Assembly (NCBI GenBank): GCA_905183005.1
Contig: CAJJDO010000101.1
Coordinates: 128,018-192,017 of the forward strand
Reading direction: 5' to 3'
DNA length: 64,000 nucleotides
Source: Paramecium pentaurelia
Lineage: Eukaryota > Ciliophora > Oligohymenophorea > Peniculida > Parameciidae
Shown: piece after piece, positions 45,764 to 57,369 of the stretch
How positions within the stretch are numbered: position 1 is the first letter of the stretch
Layout: each line of letters begins with the position of its first letter
Program-made: the position numbers and the translations under genes
Notes under the pieces: model-generated
Seen by the model: only the letters and a program-made list of their open reading frames with translations
Told to the model about the DNA's origin: nothing
Database searches by the model: none

Positions 45764-47328
45764 ATGTTTTTTTGCTGCAATAGTAATAAGAAAGCTAAGA
45801 GAAAGGAAAACACAACTCAATAGACAATGTAGCAATAATCTAATTAGCCGAAATATTAAATTCGTACATTTATTGATTAAGATTAACATTCAACTAATTT
45901 AACAAATTTTGAAGGGACAAATGATAGAATGAACTTCAGTTCCTAAGATGTAGAGAGATTCATTTTGGATGAGAAGAAAACCTTTGAATAAGAACGTGAA
46001 CTAGTTATGAGATTGATAGAATTGCCAGAGAAGACTCATTTAATAGAGTTAAATTGGGCCTTTGCCTACACAAATTATATAAAGGATGAACGTAAACATC
46101 CAGGAGAAATCAATAATAAAATTTTAGTAGAAAAACTAAAGAACAATGAAGAATTGATTTCTGAAAAAGATTATGTTTTAGTTAATGATTAAGTCTGGAA
46201 TATGCTGGTTCACATCTACAAGGGTGGTCCCATGCTTACCATTCATGATCTTGAAAGAAAAAGTGATAATAATATCCTAGATTAGTCATTAAGAGTTTTT
46301 GCGTCTCCCTCCATGAACGATTTGGATAAAAAGTAAACCTAGTTTAGATTGTTGAATCAATTACCTATTAAAGAGATTTAGATTATAGGATTAGAAAATG
46401 AGAATTACTTTTGCTATCTAAACAGTGTATTATAATGTCTTATGGGAATTCCTCAGCTTAATTATTTCTTCTTATATTCTTATAATCAAGAAAATAAGTT
46501 ATTCACTTAAGCCTATACTCTACTTCTTCGTAAAACTATTAAGATGCATTACAAAGGAAGGATACTCCCAAAAGAATTGATTAAGATTTTACAAAAGCAT
46601 TTCTCTATTTATGAAATGCATGATAGTTCTGAACTCTTGTTATTCATACTTGATAAATTTAGAGAAGAAATCTCTATTGATAATTAGTTAGAAACAACAT
46701 TCATTGATGAATTATTTAGAGGTCAAATTACATCTTTTATTAAATGTCCCCATTGTACTAAAATTAGTACAAATCAAGAAGTCTTTTATGATCTTAGTCT
46801 TCCATTGCTTGGTAAGAATTTTATCTAAAAAAAACTTACAATTAATGAATGTCTTACTAATTATTTCAAAGAAGAAATTATAGATGGAGGATGGACTTGT
46901 TCTGAATGTAATAAATTATCCAAAAACATTAAAAGACGTATCAAAATTACAAATGCTCCTAATATTCTTATTTTTCAACTAAAAAGATTTTAAAGTTATC
47001 CTCTTAAAAAGAAAATTAAAGAACCTGTTATTACTGACATGGAAATTAACATAAAGAGGTATAAATTATAATAATAATCCTTCTTAGTTGTTGTACAACA
47101 GATATCATAGACACTAAATATCATTTATAGGCTATGATAGTACATTCTGGAACTATTGATTAAGGACATTATGTTGCAGTTGTGAAGCGTAATTAATAAG
47201 TAATTCTATTCTCTTATCAATTTACTTAGTTTTTTTTATTCAATGATGATGAAATTGGAAGACTTTCATATGATCAAATATCTCGCATTGATTCTGCTTA
47301 CCTTCTTATCTATCATAGAAAAATATGA
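45764..47328 (+). CDS. ubiquitin-specific protease with DUSP domain
   Basis: Introns 47059-47087 (29 nt) and 47200-47229 (30 nt); 501 residues. The N-terminus starts MFFCCNSNKKAKRK, with a Cys pair that could be acylated. A DUSP domain follows (LNWAFAYTNYIKD, HPGEINNKIL, DYVLVNDQVWNMLVHIYKGG), as in USP4/11/15-type enzymes. The catalytic domain has a divergent Cys box, GLENENYFCYLNSVLQCL (NENYF in place of the usual NxGNT, Cys retained), a zinc ribbon (KCPHCTKIS ... GGWTCSECNK), and a His box DQGHYVAVVKR with LFNDDEI. All catalytic residues are present. It removes ubiquitin from unknown substrates. Not closely related to the USP5-type gene in the same window. Confidence 0.93.
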
Positions 47329-47372
47329 TTGATTAAAATTTTAACTCTAAAATTATATATAAATATATCGAT

Positions 47373-48445
47373 ATGCAATCTAACAAAGACAATTTGACTC
47401 TCGAGATATTATTAGGATTTTAATACCCTGAATTGTTTACAAAAGCCATGACTTTTAAATAATTTCATTAAGAATATACAGCAAGAAATAAAGATAATCC
47501 ATTAAAATATGGGATCAATGAAAATTTTATTGAATTGGGTTAAGATCTCATTGAATTTTTTTATAATGATTTCTTCACATATTAAGAGTATGTCTTAAAG
47601 AATTAAATTATTATCTAGTCTACCTAATAAAACTCATAAAATATTCAAAACCTACTCTGATATCAGAAAATAAAAGCAATTGGTTTTATCCGAGAAAAAT
47701 TTAGCAGATACAGCAGTTCAATTAGGATTGAAATCTTAAATGTTAATTTCCATAAATCCTAATTCAGAATTAAAGTAATCATAGAAAATTGAATAATTCT
47801 AGAAATAACCAAAAGATTTTAGCACAAGCCCTAAAAGCTATTATTGGAGCATAATATTTTGATAAAAAAAAAGATTTAAATATTTTAAGAGACTTATTGC
47901 AAGTGGTCTTTTAAGAAATAATTAAGAAGTCACTTGTAAAAAAATTAATCTTTATATAGGATGAAGCTATGGGTTTTCCTTAAAAAGAAAATATAAAAGG
48001 AGATTTCAAAGAATTTATTGATAAACATCCAGAACTTTCATATAAATTAAGTTATTAAGAAATCAAAAATAATATAGAATTAAATTAATCAATTTATGAA
48101 TATGAATTAAAGATTAATGATATTTTACCAATTAAAAGAAGTGGAATATAAAAAAAGGCTGTTGAAAAAGAAGTCTTTAAAGTTGCTTTAGAATTAGTTA
48201 AAAGTGATAAATTTTAATAAGTATTGGATGATAGTATGAGAAGTTAACTAGATTAAAGTTTTGATGGTCCTTCCCATTAAATTTAGGATTCAATAGTTAT
48301 TGAATCATAGGTTTCTAGTAAATTTCATTAAAAGTTTTCATTTCTTTAGTAATTTTCTCTAATAGATGAATAAATTTTAGAATAATCATAAATAAATGAT
48401 AAAGATGAAGATAAAAAATAGATTGAACGGAACCTAAAGTATTGA
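47373..48445 (+). CDS. RNase III-fold protein with dsRBD-like end, catalytically dead
   Basis: Introns 47588-47618 (31 nt) and 47775-47802 (28 nt); 337 residues. An RNase III fold is recognisable from NENFIELGQDLIEFF (family NERLEFLGDAVLEL), the basic helix IRKQKQLVLSEKNLADTAVQ with LGL, and KILAQALKAIIGAQYFDKK (family KILADTFEALIGAIYLD). The metal-binding residues are substituted: E to I and D to Q in the first motif, D to Q and E to K in the second. The C-terminal region ending SGIQKKAVEKEVFKVALEL looks like the end of a double-stranded-RNA-binding domain. This domain order with lost catalysis is known in mitochondrial ribosomal proteins of the mL44 type, so that role is plausible. Confidence 0.8.
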
Positions 48446-48507
48446 ATAATAAAAAAAATAAGTTTATATTCAAAAAGAAAATAAATTTATAAATATTTAT
48501 ATAAATT

Positions 48508-49429
48508 ATGAGTGAATAAGATTACTAAGCCAATTCACGTTATTCAACACTCCAATCTAATAATTACTAAAGTTAGTTGTTGACTACTCATTTTGGAAAA
48601 TTATTAGATAAGAATGAAGCATTCTTTAACCATCTCAAAGGAGACTGTATTTGTGGTAGATGCATATGTGGATAATGTAAATGTCCAAAAATGCTTCTGT
48701 CCAATGATTTTAAAAAGGGATAAGAATCATTATATTAAAAAGATTTTACAACACATGGTAAATAAAAGTAAATACCTCTTATTGATCACAATGTAACTTA
48801 TAAGAGTTAATTACCAATGGATATAAATTCTATATAAAGAGTATCTATTTATTAATTCAATTTTAGAGTACATATTAAGCTCATCCTGATGCTAAACCAG
48901 CAGAATCTTTAAAACCTGAATAAAAAGTGTTTTTAATCCCATTTAGTAGTTCATCAGCTTACAGAGTATAAATATTGAAATATATATTTAGCTTGATTAC
49001 ACTGGAGGAGGAATGTCATCTCTCAAAATTAATCCACCTCATCATCCAACTGTAGTTGATATCCCTATGACTACTCATTCTACTTATCAAGATAATTTTT
49101 ATAAAAAACCAATTCCAAGAGAAGAATTTCTAACAACTGCTAATAAAAGTAGTTTTAAAAGCCCAATATCTCCAGAATTACCTTTTATTCATTAATCTAC
49201 CAATAGTGCTTTTTATAAACCTTATCAAACTGGAAAATTGAATAGAATTGATCCTGAATAAGTATATTAATAATTTAAACTATTTTAGAAAGTTAAAATG
49301 ATCCCTGCTTTTGAAGGTTAATTTAATTCAACCACTTAAAAAGACTTTGATGATAAGAATCCAAAAAAGTGTCCATCTAGAGTTTTTTTGAACTCGTTAT
49401 ACAAATAAAAATTATAATAAATTGCTTGA
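48508..49429 (+). CDS. SAXO-like (MAP6-related) microtubule-stabilising protein
   Basis: Introns 48841-48866 and 48966-48991 (26 nt each); 289 residues. The diagnostic cysteine cluster DCICGRCICGQCKCP stands near residue 50. It is followed by spaced modules of the SAXO type, each with a Ser/Thr-x-Tyr or Lys-Asp-Phe core: SLYQKDFTTHG, STYQAHPDAKP, STYQDNFYKKP, SAFYKPYQTG, TTQKDFDDKNP. SAXO proteins bind and stabilise axonemal and basal-body microtubules and can sit inside the tubule lumen. The N-terminal 40 residues are low in motifs. No other domains. Frame, introns and modules agree, so I am fairly confident of the family. Confidence 0.82.
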
Positions 49430-49469
49430 ATTAGATAAAATAAAAAATAAATAGATTAAACTTTGTATA

Positions 49470-50431
49470 TCATTTTAACTTTTAAAGTTTTCTTATTCTC
49501 TTTCGATATTTCAAAAATTCAATAATAATAAGGATTATTCCTTATTTAATAATTTCATATATCTTTTCATAAAACATAAGTAAAAATGCTGAATTCAATA
49601 CTGATTAACACAATTTCGGTGTTAAACCTAAATAATTAATATTAATGTTTTACCTTTAAATAACCCTTATATTCCTTCATTTTTTAAAATCTTTTCTGCT
49701 GCTGAAAAATATGATTTTGAACTATTTTTTTTGATATGTGTTTTGGTCCTTAGAAGTTAGTAAGGCTAATTTTTAAATATAAAAGTTAAACATATGTTAA
49801 AATTGTAGAAATGGCTTTTGAGATTGCTCCTCCAATAAAGTTAATTAAAGCTTAATTTTCTACATATTAGAACCTTCTTTTAAATGCTTCATAGATAACA
49901 AATTGAATAATAGGATTTATAGTTAAAATAAGAGATGCTTATAAGCCTTTCATTAATGCTTCCAATCCTTCTGTTTCAATTATTTTCTTAGTCTTTTAAA
50001 AAAAATTCAGATTATCTTTACAGACAGTCATTCTTGACTAAACTACCCAAAATGGATTTGTTACAAATGTTGTTAGAATAGCTGATGCTAATGAAGGTTT
50101 AATTAAATCAAATGAATTAGAAATATCTGTTTTAAATAAATGTTTAAAATACTCATACCTTCTGATAAAATATAATATTATACCAAAAAAAATAAACTCC
50201 ATATGAAATATAGTTGCCTAATGCTAATGGGGTTACTCCTTTAAAAAATCCCTATAGACCTTCTTCATTCCAGACTTTAATGATAATTTCTTGAATGACT
50301 TCTTTTTATTATGATGCAGCCATTCTTGTTTTGATATTTTCCAGAGGATATAGTAAACAAGTAGAAAAAAGTCCAGCCAATGCACCAGCATGTCCATGTG
50401 CCATACTTTCAATATCTTTTAATCTATCCAT
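49470..50431 (-). CDS. mitochondrial carrier family (SLC25) transporter
   Basis: Introns 49628-49653, 49766-49791 and 50159-50183 (26, 26, 25 nt); 294 residues, the standard carrier length. Three repeats each start with a P-x-[DE]-x-x-[KR]-like signature: YPLENIKTRMA, NPFWVVQSRMT and TYPYQLLRTKTH, with matrix-side follow-ups GLQGFFKGVTP, GLEALMKGL and GIQGLFKGLTP. Replacement of the acidic residue in repeats 2 and 3 (NPFWVV, YPYQLL) resembles the peroxisomal adenine-nucleotide carriers (PMP34/ANT1) and pyrimidine-nucleotide or FAD carriers, so a nucleotide-like substrate is likely. The organelle cannot be decided from the sequence. Confidence 0.92.
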
Positions 50432-50448
50432 ATTAATTATTTATATTA

Positions 50449-53215
50449 TCAAATAACTTCTAAAAACCCAAATTTCTCTTTCTAACTTTCCTTTACTGAT
50501 ATGGCATTCAAAATTTTCTTGGCTCTATATTTTTTCTTCCATATTGCTTCTGCATCATCTCCTGATGTGTAAGTATTTCTTGGTAGCTAATTTAGATTTG
50601 TCTAAAATGATCTAGTTTAAATTTTCTTTTGGGATAAGAGATCGACTTATTTCTTATCTGACGAATTGAATAATTTTCTAAATGTATCTTTACGAGTTTT
50701 TATTTTACTAGGTTAAACAGGACAAGTCATCTTCCAAATTTCAGATTTCATTTCTTAATCAATTGAACAACTACTTCTTGCAGCACCTAAAAAAATATAT
50801 GAATAATTATTTTACCAATTCTCATATGTCTCAAAATACCTAGTTAATTTCTTAATTCTTTATTAGGATTCTACCTTTATGGATTTAACCTGTAAAATAC
50901 ATCATCATCTAAATTTTTCTGTGTTTTATTTTTTGTATTAACTTGACTCTTAATAAAATATTATTATTTTTTTAATTTATCTCTCTCTTTATCTATACTC
51001 TAATATAAATAAAATTGTATATTACATCTTCAGAATCTTATTATACTATCTCTTACATATCATTAACATTTGTTAATTTCTTTAGTAAATGAAATACATC
51101 CTTCCCTCCATGAGGTTTACTATGTTCAGAATGATTGATCGAGACATTATCAAATGATTACTAGCTAGATACAAAATGATTTGATGTTGTACGCTAGCAT
51201 GATTTCATTTGAAGTTCATTACTATTAAAAGCACATCCACTTTTAAACTTACTTTCAGTAAAATCTAAACCTTTTAATCGAACTAAAAAATTAAAAAATA
51301 CTAATTACGTTATTAACTTTAAAATTTGAGTTTCTAATGTATTTCACCCAATTTCGAGAGAGCATTCTTCAACATTCCTCTAGTCCTTTATTATAAATGA
51401 TGTTGAAAGAACATTTTTTTGGTTCCTAAATATCTCATCAAGGCCTCTTCATCAGGATCATTCTCTTCACAATATTTCTATACCTCCTTTGTTAATCTAA
51501 AACAATTATTTATTTATTTACTCATCCACCATATCTTATTGAATAAACAATCTTTCTATTTCATCAGAGAGAAGTGACTTAATGAATTTTTGTACAATTT
51601 ATAAATACTTAAATTTTGTAATTGATGCATGAACATGTTTTTTAGGAATATGAACAGTATTTAACATTTATTTTTGAGACAATAATTTAGCATGTTTAAC
51701 ATGAACAAACTCTTATTTCTATTCTAAAATTGTTGTAGCCAACATAGATGGCTTCTTTTATGTTGGTGTTCTGATTATCTCATTTATATACAAAGAATTT
51801 TTTAATTATTCCAAAACTATAAAAATAGTTGATGGAACCAATTCACTTAATTCTTATATATGTTTAATTAAATGGTTCACTCTTGCCACATGATTTCTCA
51901 TAAAATTAAATAATCTTATCACTGCATTCTAAATTCGTTTTACTTCATTCTCATTTCTCTATTCATTCAAATCCAGTTCAACACTTGTTGATAAGATATT
52001 TAAAGTAATCTAATTATTATTATAGTTATCTGATAACTTTAAAGGTAACAGACCATTTGATGTCTCAGGATATTTACAATAATTTGTTTCTCTCATAATT
52101 TACTAAAGTTCAAATTTTTTTTCATTTAATTATATAAATTGAAATCCTAATCTATCAAAATATTCCTTATATTCTTAATAATTTTGAATTACTATATCTG
52201 CAAAAGCTAATAAATCTTATTATATATCTAATTCATTTAATTGATTATTAGAACTCTTTATTAATTCTAATAATTTCAAATCTTTTTCTTTTTCTTCTGC
52301 TTTTGGAGATTCAAGAATTTCTTATTCTACTTATTCTATTTGAGTTGTAAATATATTCATAACAGATGCAGCATTTGAGGATTGAGCTTATGATTATGAT
52401 AGTTTCTTATTTTATCTAATTATTTATTATCTTTGTTCAAATTAATATTGAAATAAATTTCGTGGATCATCTTTATTTATCATCTCATCTAAAAGCTTTA
52501 TTGTATTCGCATAGTAAATTACTGTGGATTATTCCTATTATTTTAGTTATATTTTTGCTTTCTTCTCATCTAAGTCTGCTATGACTTATTTTTATTATTA
52601 GATTATTTCAATTTTCTGTTAATATTTCAATCTATATTCAATATAATCATTTTATAATTCCTTTATCTCTTATTAAATTAATTAATGTTTATCAAGTAAG
52701 ATTTATTTTTACATATCTTAAGCATTTTTCAGTAATTAATGATATTCCTATGCTTCCACTGCATTTTTTTTACTTTATTAAAGTAACTAATTTGATTAAA
52801 TTCCTTCTTGCTAAGCAACTTCATCATCTTTATTAAATCCTTGTAATAATTCTAGAACAGAATCTGTATGCTTCTTATAGTCAGTTATTTTTCTCAAAAT
52901 TGTAACAATTACATTTTAGAGTTAGTTTTGTTTAATGGTTTCTTTCTCTATTTAACATTACACACTCTCTTCATTTGTATTGAAGCTCTATCTACTCAAA
53001 GAAAACTATGTATAAGTAGAACCTTATTAAGAAGATTCATTTGAAAATGGTTGTTTTTAATATAACTGCTTACTGAGTTATTTTCTGTTCTCTTTTACTT
53101 GACTTAATAGATTTTTAAATGCACTTTCATTTCCTTAACTTTAGCATTCAGATATACGAAAACCATCCAACAGTTCTTCACTATCTAATGATGAAAAATT
53201 ACATGAAATTATCTC
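50449..53215 (-). CDS. large coiled-coil protein, 5' end unresolved
   Basis: Introns 50787-50815, 51000-51025, 51283-51308 and 51497-51521 join into one frame of about 890 codons. The first ~450 residues are Gln/Glu/Lys-rich coiled coil; a more globular part follows (LLSDEIERLFIQQDMVDE, RYLGTKKMFFQHHLQQRTRG). The C-terminus is basic (AIWKKKYRAKKILNAISVKE). No known domain. The first exon was not found: the frame is open at 53215, just after an AAG that could be a splice acceptor, but the upstream ATGs (53266, 53260) join in the wrong phase. The stop lies 17 nt from the carrier start. Confidence 0.75.
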
Positions 53216-53262
53216 CTTAATTCATTAAATTATATAATCAAAAAACTAATAAAAAATCATAA

Positions 53263-53457
53263 TCATTTCTAATATTTATTAATCCTTGAAGAAATAATAG
53301 TAAAGTATTTCATATTGAACTAAGCTGGTGATAATTTATTAATTATAAATTCAATTATTTCTTTCCTAATTCTCAATCTAGACATACAAAAAAGGAAATA
53401 ATTTTTGATAGGAATTCTTAGATGATAATATAAGACTGTATCCAAGCTAAAATTCAT
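53263..53457 (-). CDS. short open frame, possible small gene or first exon
   Basis: 64 codons from ATG 53457 to TGA 53263-53265, containing a well-formed basic amphipathic stretch (SRLRIRKEIIEFIINKLSPA). It lies directly upstream of the coiled-coil gene whose first exon is missing and on the same strand, so it may belong to that gene through an unrecognised splice. By chance alone a frame of this size is common. Confidence 0.25.
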
Positions 53458-53931
53458 AGATAAATTATAATAATGACTATAATAAATGATTATAATAGTC
53501 ATTAAGTTATTAAATATACTATTATCAATCTAAAAATTCAAAAAATTATAATGCAGTTTAGACTCTTCTTTCTTTAATTCACAGTTTAATGCTAAGATAT
53601 CCTATAAAAGTAAGTTTTTATTATTTATTTTATACCATTCTTTTTTTTTCTTATATTAATTATTTGTCATATATTTTCTTGTTAGAGTTATGATCTCTAA
53701 AACTAAGTATACTTCCTAATAATGAATATATAAATCTTGATCAAAATTAACTAATAAGAATAATTATTGGAATATTATGAATTCTATTAGTTTACAAAGA
53801 TAGATATACATATTAAAAAGAGAAGTGATCTATAATATCAAAACAGGATGAAAATTAAATACTTAATAATAGTTTTCCACATCTTAATACTTATAGAGAA
53901 ATTAATTTATATAAATTTGCAGAAATTGAAA
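53458..53931. other. divergent intergenic region
   Basis: About 470 nt, AT-rich, upstream of both the minus-strand frames and the plus-strand EF-hand gene. No structure or repeat seen beyond poly-T at 53641-53650. Confidence 0.45.
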
Positions 53932-55435
53932 ATGTCTATGTCGAATGCTGAATCTCAACCAATAGCTATAGTTAGTTTATAGATGGAAGATGGGATTGAA
54001 GAGATAAAAGTATATGAAGGTGAGGATGTAGAATTAGAAGTTGAGCTTTTTTGTTAAAGATACAAACTTGGTAATGATTGCTTGGAATATCTGGTGAATT
54101 AAATTAAGCAACAGCTAAAACGTGAACCTTCACCTAGATTTGGTGATTTCAATAAGTAATAATTTTTGAACAAAGGCTCATTAAAAACAAGGAGTAGTAA
54201 ACAAAGTGACTTTGGAATTGTAACATCAGCTAGTTCTGATGAAAATTAAGTGTCAGCGTAAAAGAGTTATGAAGAATGGTAGAAAAAAATTAATAGGAAG
54301 ATTGAGGCTAATTCAAATTCTAAATTGTAATGGAATATGCCAACATCAGCTAGGTGTAAGTTTTTTTAATAATTAGCAAATAACTAAAACAATCCTAGGT
54401 CCATTAACACAAATGATAGAATATATGGAGAAACAAATACTCAACACTAAAATAAGATTGAATAACAAAAATAACATTATTTATATAAGGGCTAGTCAGA
54501 AATTTCAGAAACTACTCTTAAATCAAATATATCACCAAATTTCAAAAATGTCATACAATAAAAAAAGAAAGCAGAAGATAATTCATTATTAAATATTGGA
54601 CATTAATTACATTCAAAAGGAACAGAATAAAATATTAAAAAATAATAATAGTTATTTTAGATTTAAAAGGAGCAATCATCAATCAGATCCTTTTAACCAA
54701 GAAGATCAGATATAAGTAGTAGAAATCATTCCCAATAAAATAGATCAACAAGCAATAAAAAATAAAGATCAAACACACCTGTTAACGAAAAGCCCTACAT
54801 TTAAGAAAAGGAAAGAAAATAATAAAAATTTGAACAATTGAAACAAGAATTTTAAAAAATGTATACTACTAATCCTTAAATAAATAATTTATATTAAAAA
54901 GAAGAAAATAAAAAATAAACTCAATAATAACAAGTTAAAAAGCTATTCACAGATTAAATTGAGAGGAAAAAAAAAATTGAATAGAAATAGTAATTAATTT
55001 ATTAAAATTAGACGAGAACAATCGCTTTAAAATAATTCTAAGTTTCAAAATTAAATTAGTAAAGATTAGGTTTATTAAAAAGCCTATAATAAATAGTATG
55101 TAGAAGATTTAAAATAAATTGAGTTAAAGTAAAATAATAGGAGTACTAGTAATCTATCACAAAGATCAGACTCTCGATCTTAAATTAATAATACTAAAAT
55201 AAACTAATTTGATTTGAATATAAAAAAGATATTCAGATAATTAGATGGAGATAAAGATGGTTATATTAGTAAAGATAAATTGAACTTGTCAGGAATTGAG
55301 GTTTAATTACTTGAATTAGTAAGTGAGGCATTATATAAAATTGAAGAAGAAGATATTGTTGCTGATCAAATTTAATTTAAAAGAATTTGTGAATCTATGG
55401 GATTGTAAGAGGTACTTAACCATTAATTAATTTGA
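53932..55435 (+). CDS. long disordered protein with C-terminal EF-hand
   Basis: One 28-nt intron (55042-55069, phase 0); 491 residues. The N-terminal ~60 residues are acidic (MEDGIEEIKVYEGEDVELEV) and may form a small fold. About 330 residues of Gln/Lys/Ser/Asn-rich, probably disordered and partly coiled sequence follow. The C-terminus carries one good calcium loop, DGDKDGYISKDKL, with partner helices, then a degenerate second hand (KIEEEDIVADQIQFKRI). It is probably a calcium-responsive cytoskeletal protein; no family name can be given. Confidence 0.75.
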
Positions 55436-55689
55436 AAACTATTAGTTATAATAAAGTATATACAATATATAACTTAAAGATTTTTTTAAAAATCAAATCA
55501 AAACTATAAAAATTAAAAATTTTATTTATAATTCTCATAAATTCTATTGCAAAAATTAATTAATATTAGAATCTTATATATTTATCATCTTAACAATTTG
55601 TGTTTTATTTTTGGTATTTTTATACAAATTCTACTTTTATTAATTAAGCAAAAATTACCAATTCTATAATTTTATTAAATAAATTATTG

Positions 55690-56440
55690 ATGACTAGATG
55701 CAATGATAATGAATATGATTTCTTGTTCAAAATAATCTTAATAGGTAAACCTATTTTATTTAAATTATTAGGAGATTCTGGAGTTGGTAAAACAAATATT
55801 TTGTAAAGATTTCTAAAAAATGAATTTATTTTAGATTCCAAACCCACTATTGGAGTTGAATTTTCAACAAAAACCATTAATGTTCAAAATAAAACTGTTA
55901 AATGCTAAATTTGGGATACTGCTGGATAAGAAAGGTAAAAATTAAACTATTTAAGATATCGAGCAATAACAAATGCTTATTATAGAGGAGCAGTAGGGGC
56001 TTTTGTTTGTTATGATGTAACAAGGGAGATTACTTTTAGAAATACAGAAAAATGGTTAAGTGAAATTAAAGAGTATGCTCCAAAAAATATTGTAATAATG
56101 ATGATTGGTAACAAAATTGATTAAACAAATAATAGAGTATATTTTTATTATATTAATAGATAGTTAGGAGTGGAGAAGCTGCTAAACTCTGTGAATAACA
56201 TAAAATCGGATATATAGAAACTTCAGCATAAAATGGCTAAAATGTCGAAGAGGCCTTCTCTAACTTAGTTAGTGGTATCAATTAACTAGATTAATAGAAA
56301 TATTTAATTCAATGTCATCCATATAATAAATAAGTGTTGAACAGCTCTAAGGAGATAAAATAACTTTTCAAGATGATTCTCTGAGAAAAAATGCAAAAAA
56401 AAAAAATAGTAGAAAAGAAAAAGAAAAATGCTGTTAATGA
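55690..56440 (+). CDS. Rab GTPase
   Basis: Four introns (55745-55771, 55935-55955, 56137-56159, 56275-56297; 27, 21, 23, 23 nt) give 218 residues. G1 is GDSGVGKTN, G2 SKPTIGVEF, G3 WDTAGQER, G4 GNKID, G5 ETSAQN. It ends KEKEKCCQ, a CCX geranylgeranylation site. The RabF segments (IGVEF, KCQIWDTAGQERYRAIT) and RAITNAYYRGAVGAFVCYDVT resemble the Rab11/Rab25 branch, which works in recycling and, in ciliates, near the contractile vacuole and cell surface; the branch is inferred. The first intron splits the P-loop (G|DSGVGKT) and has no in-frame TGA. Confidence 0.95.
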
Positions 56441-57369
56441 GTTGGTGATAATATATTATTATGATTATATATAACTTCTGTATTAAGAATTATTTCAAAT
56501 TTTATTATTAAACCATAAAATTTGATGTATCCATGTAGAGTAATAATTTTTTGAATTTAAAAATATTAAATTCATAAAATAATTTTAATTGAAAATTAAT
56601 ATGTTAAATTCTCAAGAAAATTTAAGAATCTTATATATTAAACAATTATTTAGGTAATTAATCTTAGCTTCTTATATGATAATTAAAAATCAAAAACTTA
56701 TAAATGTTTAAATTCGAAGGAATACGATCTTAGATGAATAGATATTTAACAACAATAGATTACATATTTGTACATTTTTAATATATTTACTGTAACAATA
56801 ATGGTTATAATAAAGCTTTATGATTAATCATTTAATTAATTAAAAGAATTATTTTACCTAAAAATTATATAAATTTTAATATAAAAATAAAAAACTTTGT
56901 AAATATAAACCTTATTAAGATATATTAGTAGAGAAAAAATATTAGAATGAAACAGTATAAAAAGAAAGTAAGCATTATATTTTCATTTTTAAATATTATA
57001 AATCACTTTTTTTGAAAATATAGAGCTTTTAAGAAATTAAAGATGATGTCAAAAAAATGCAAAATCAATAATTAAAATGGCAAAAAGTTCATAATTGTAT
57101 ATAAAACTAAAGGTTTAACAAGTTCTACTTATTTGAAAGGTGAATTTTATGATAATATCAGAAAATTCATCTAAGAAAGGGTTTGTATAAAATTGCAGAA
57201 ATATTCTAAAATGAAGAGACATAAACTTTAGATCAATAGAAAATTTAACAGATATTTTACAATGGTAAGATTAATGGAAAATGGAAAAAAATTGTCAGAT
57301 ATAATTATAATTTAATAAAAATAATATTTGTTGATCTTAAAAGAATAAATAAACCCTTAAATAAATTTT
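56441..57369. other. region with MORN_2-like fragments, no intact gene
   Basis: About 930 nt. On the plus strand two overlapping frames look partly coding: YLKGEFYDNI (near 57137-57166) and, in another frame, KIAEIFQNEET ... QIFYNGKINGKWKKI (57190-57300), reminiscent of short MORN_2-type repeats. The frames cannot be joined by a plausible intron and there is no clear start, so this is recorded as a possible relic. The rest is AT-rich with nothing recognised. Confidence 0.4.
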
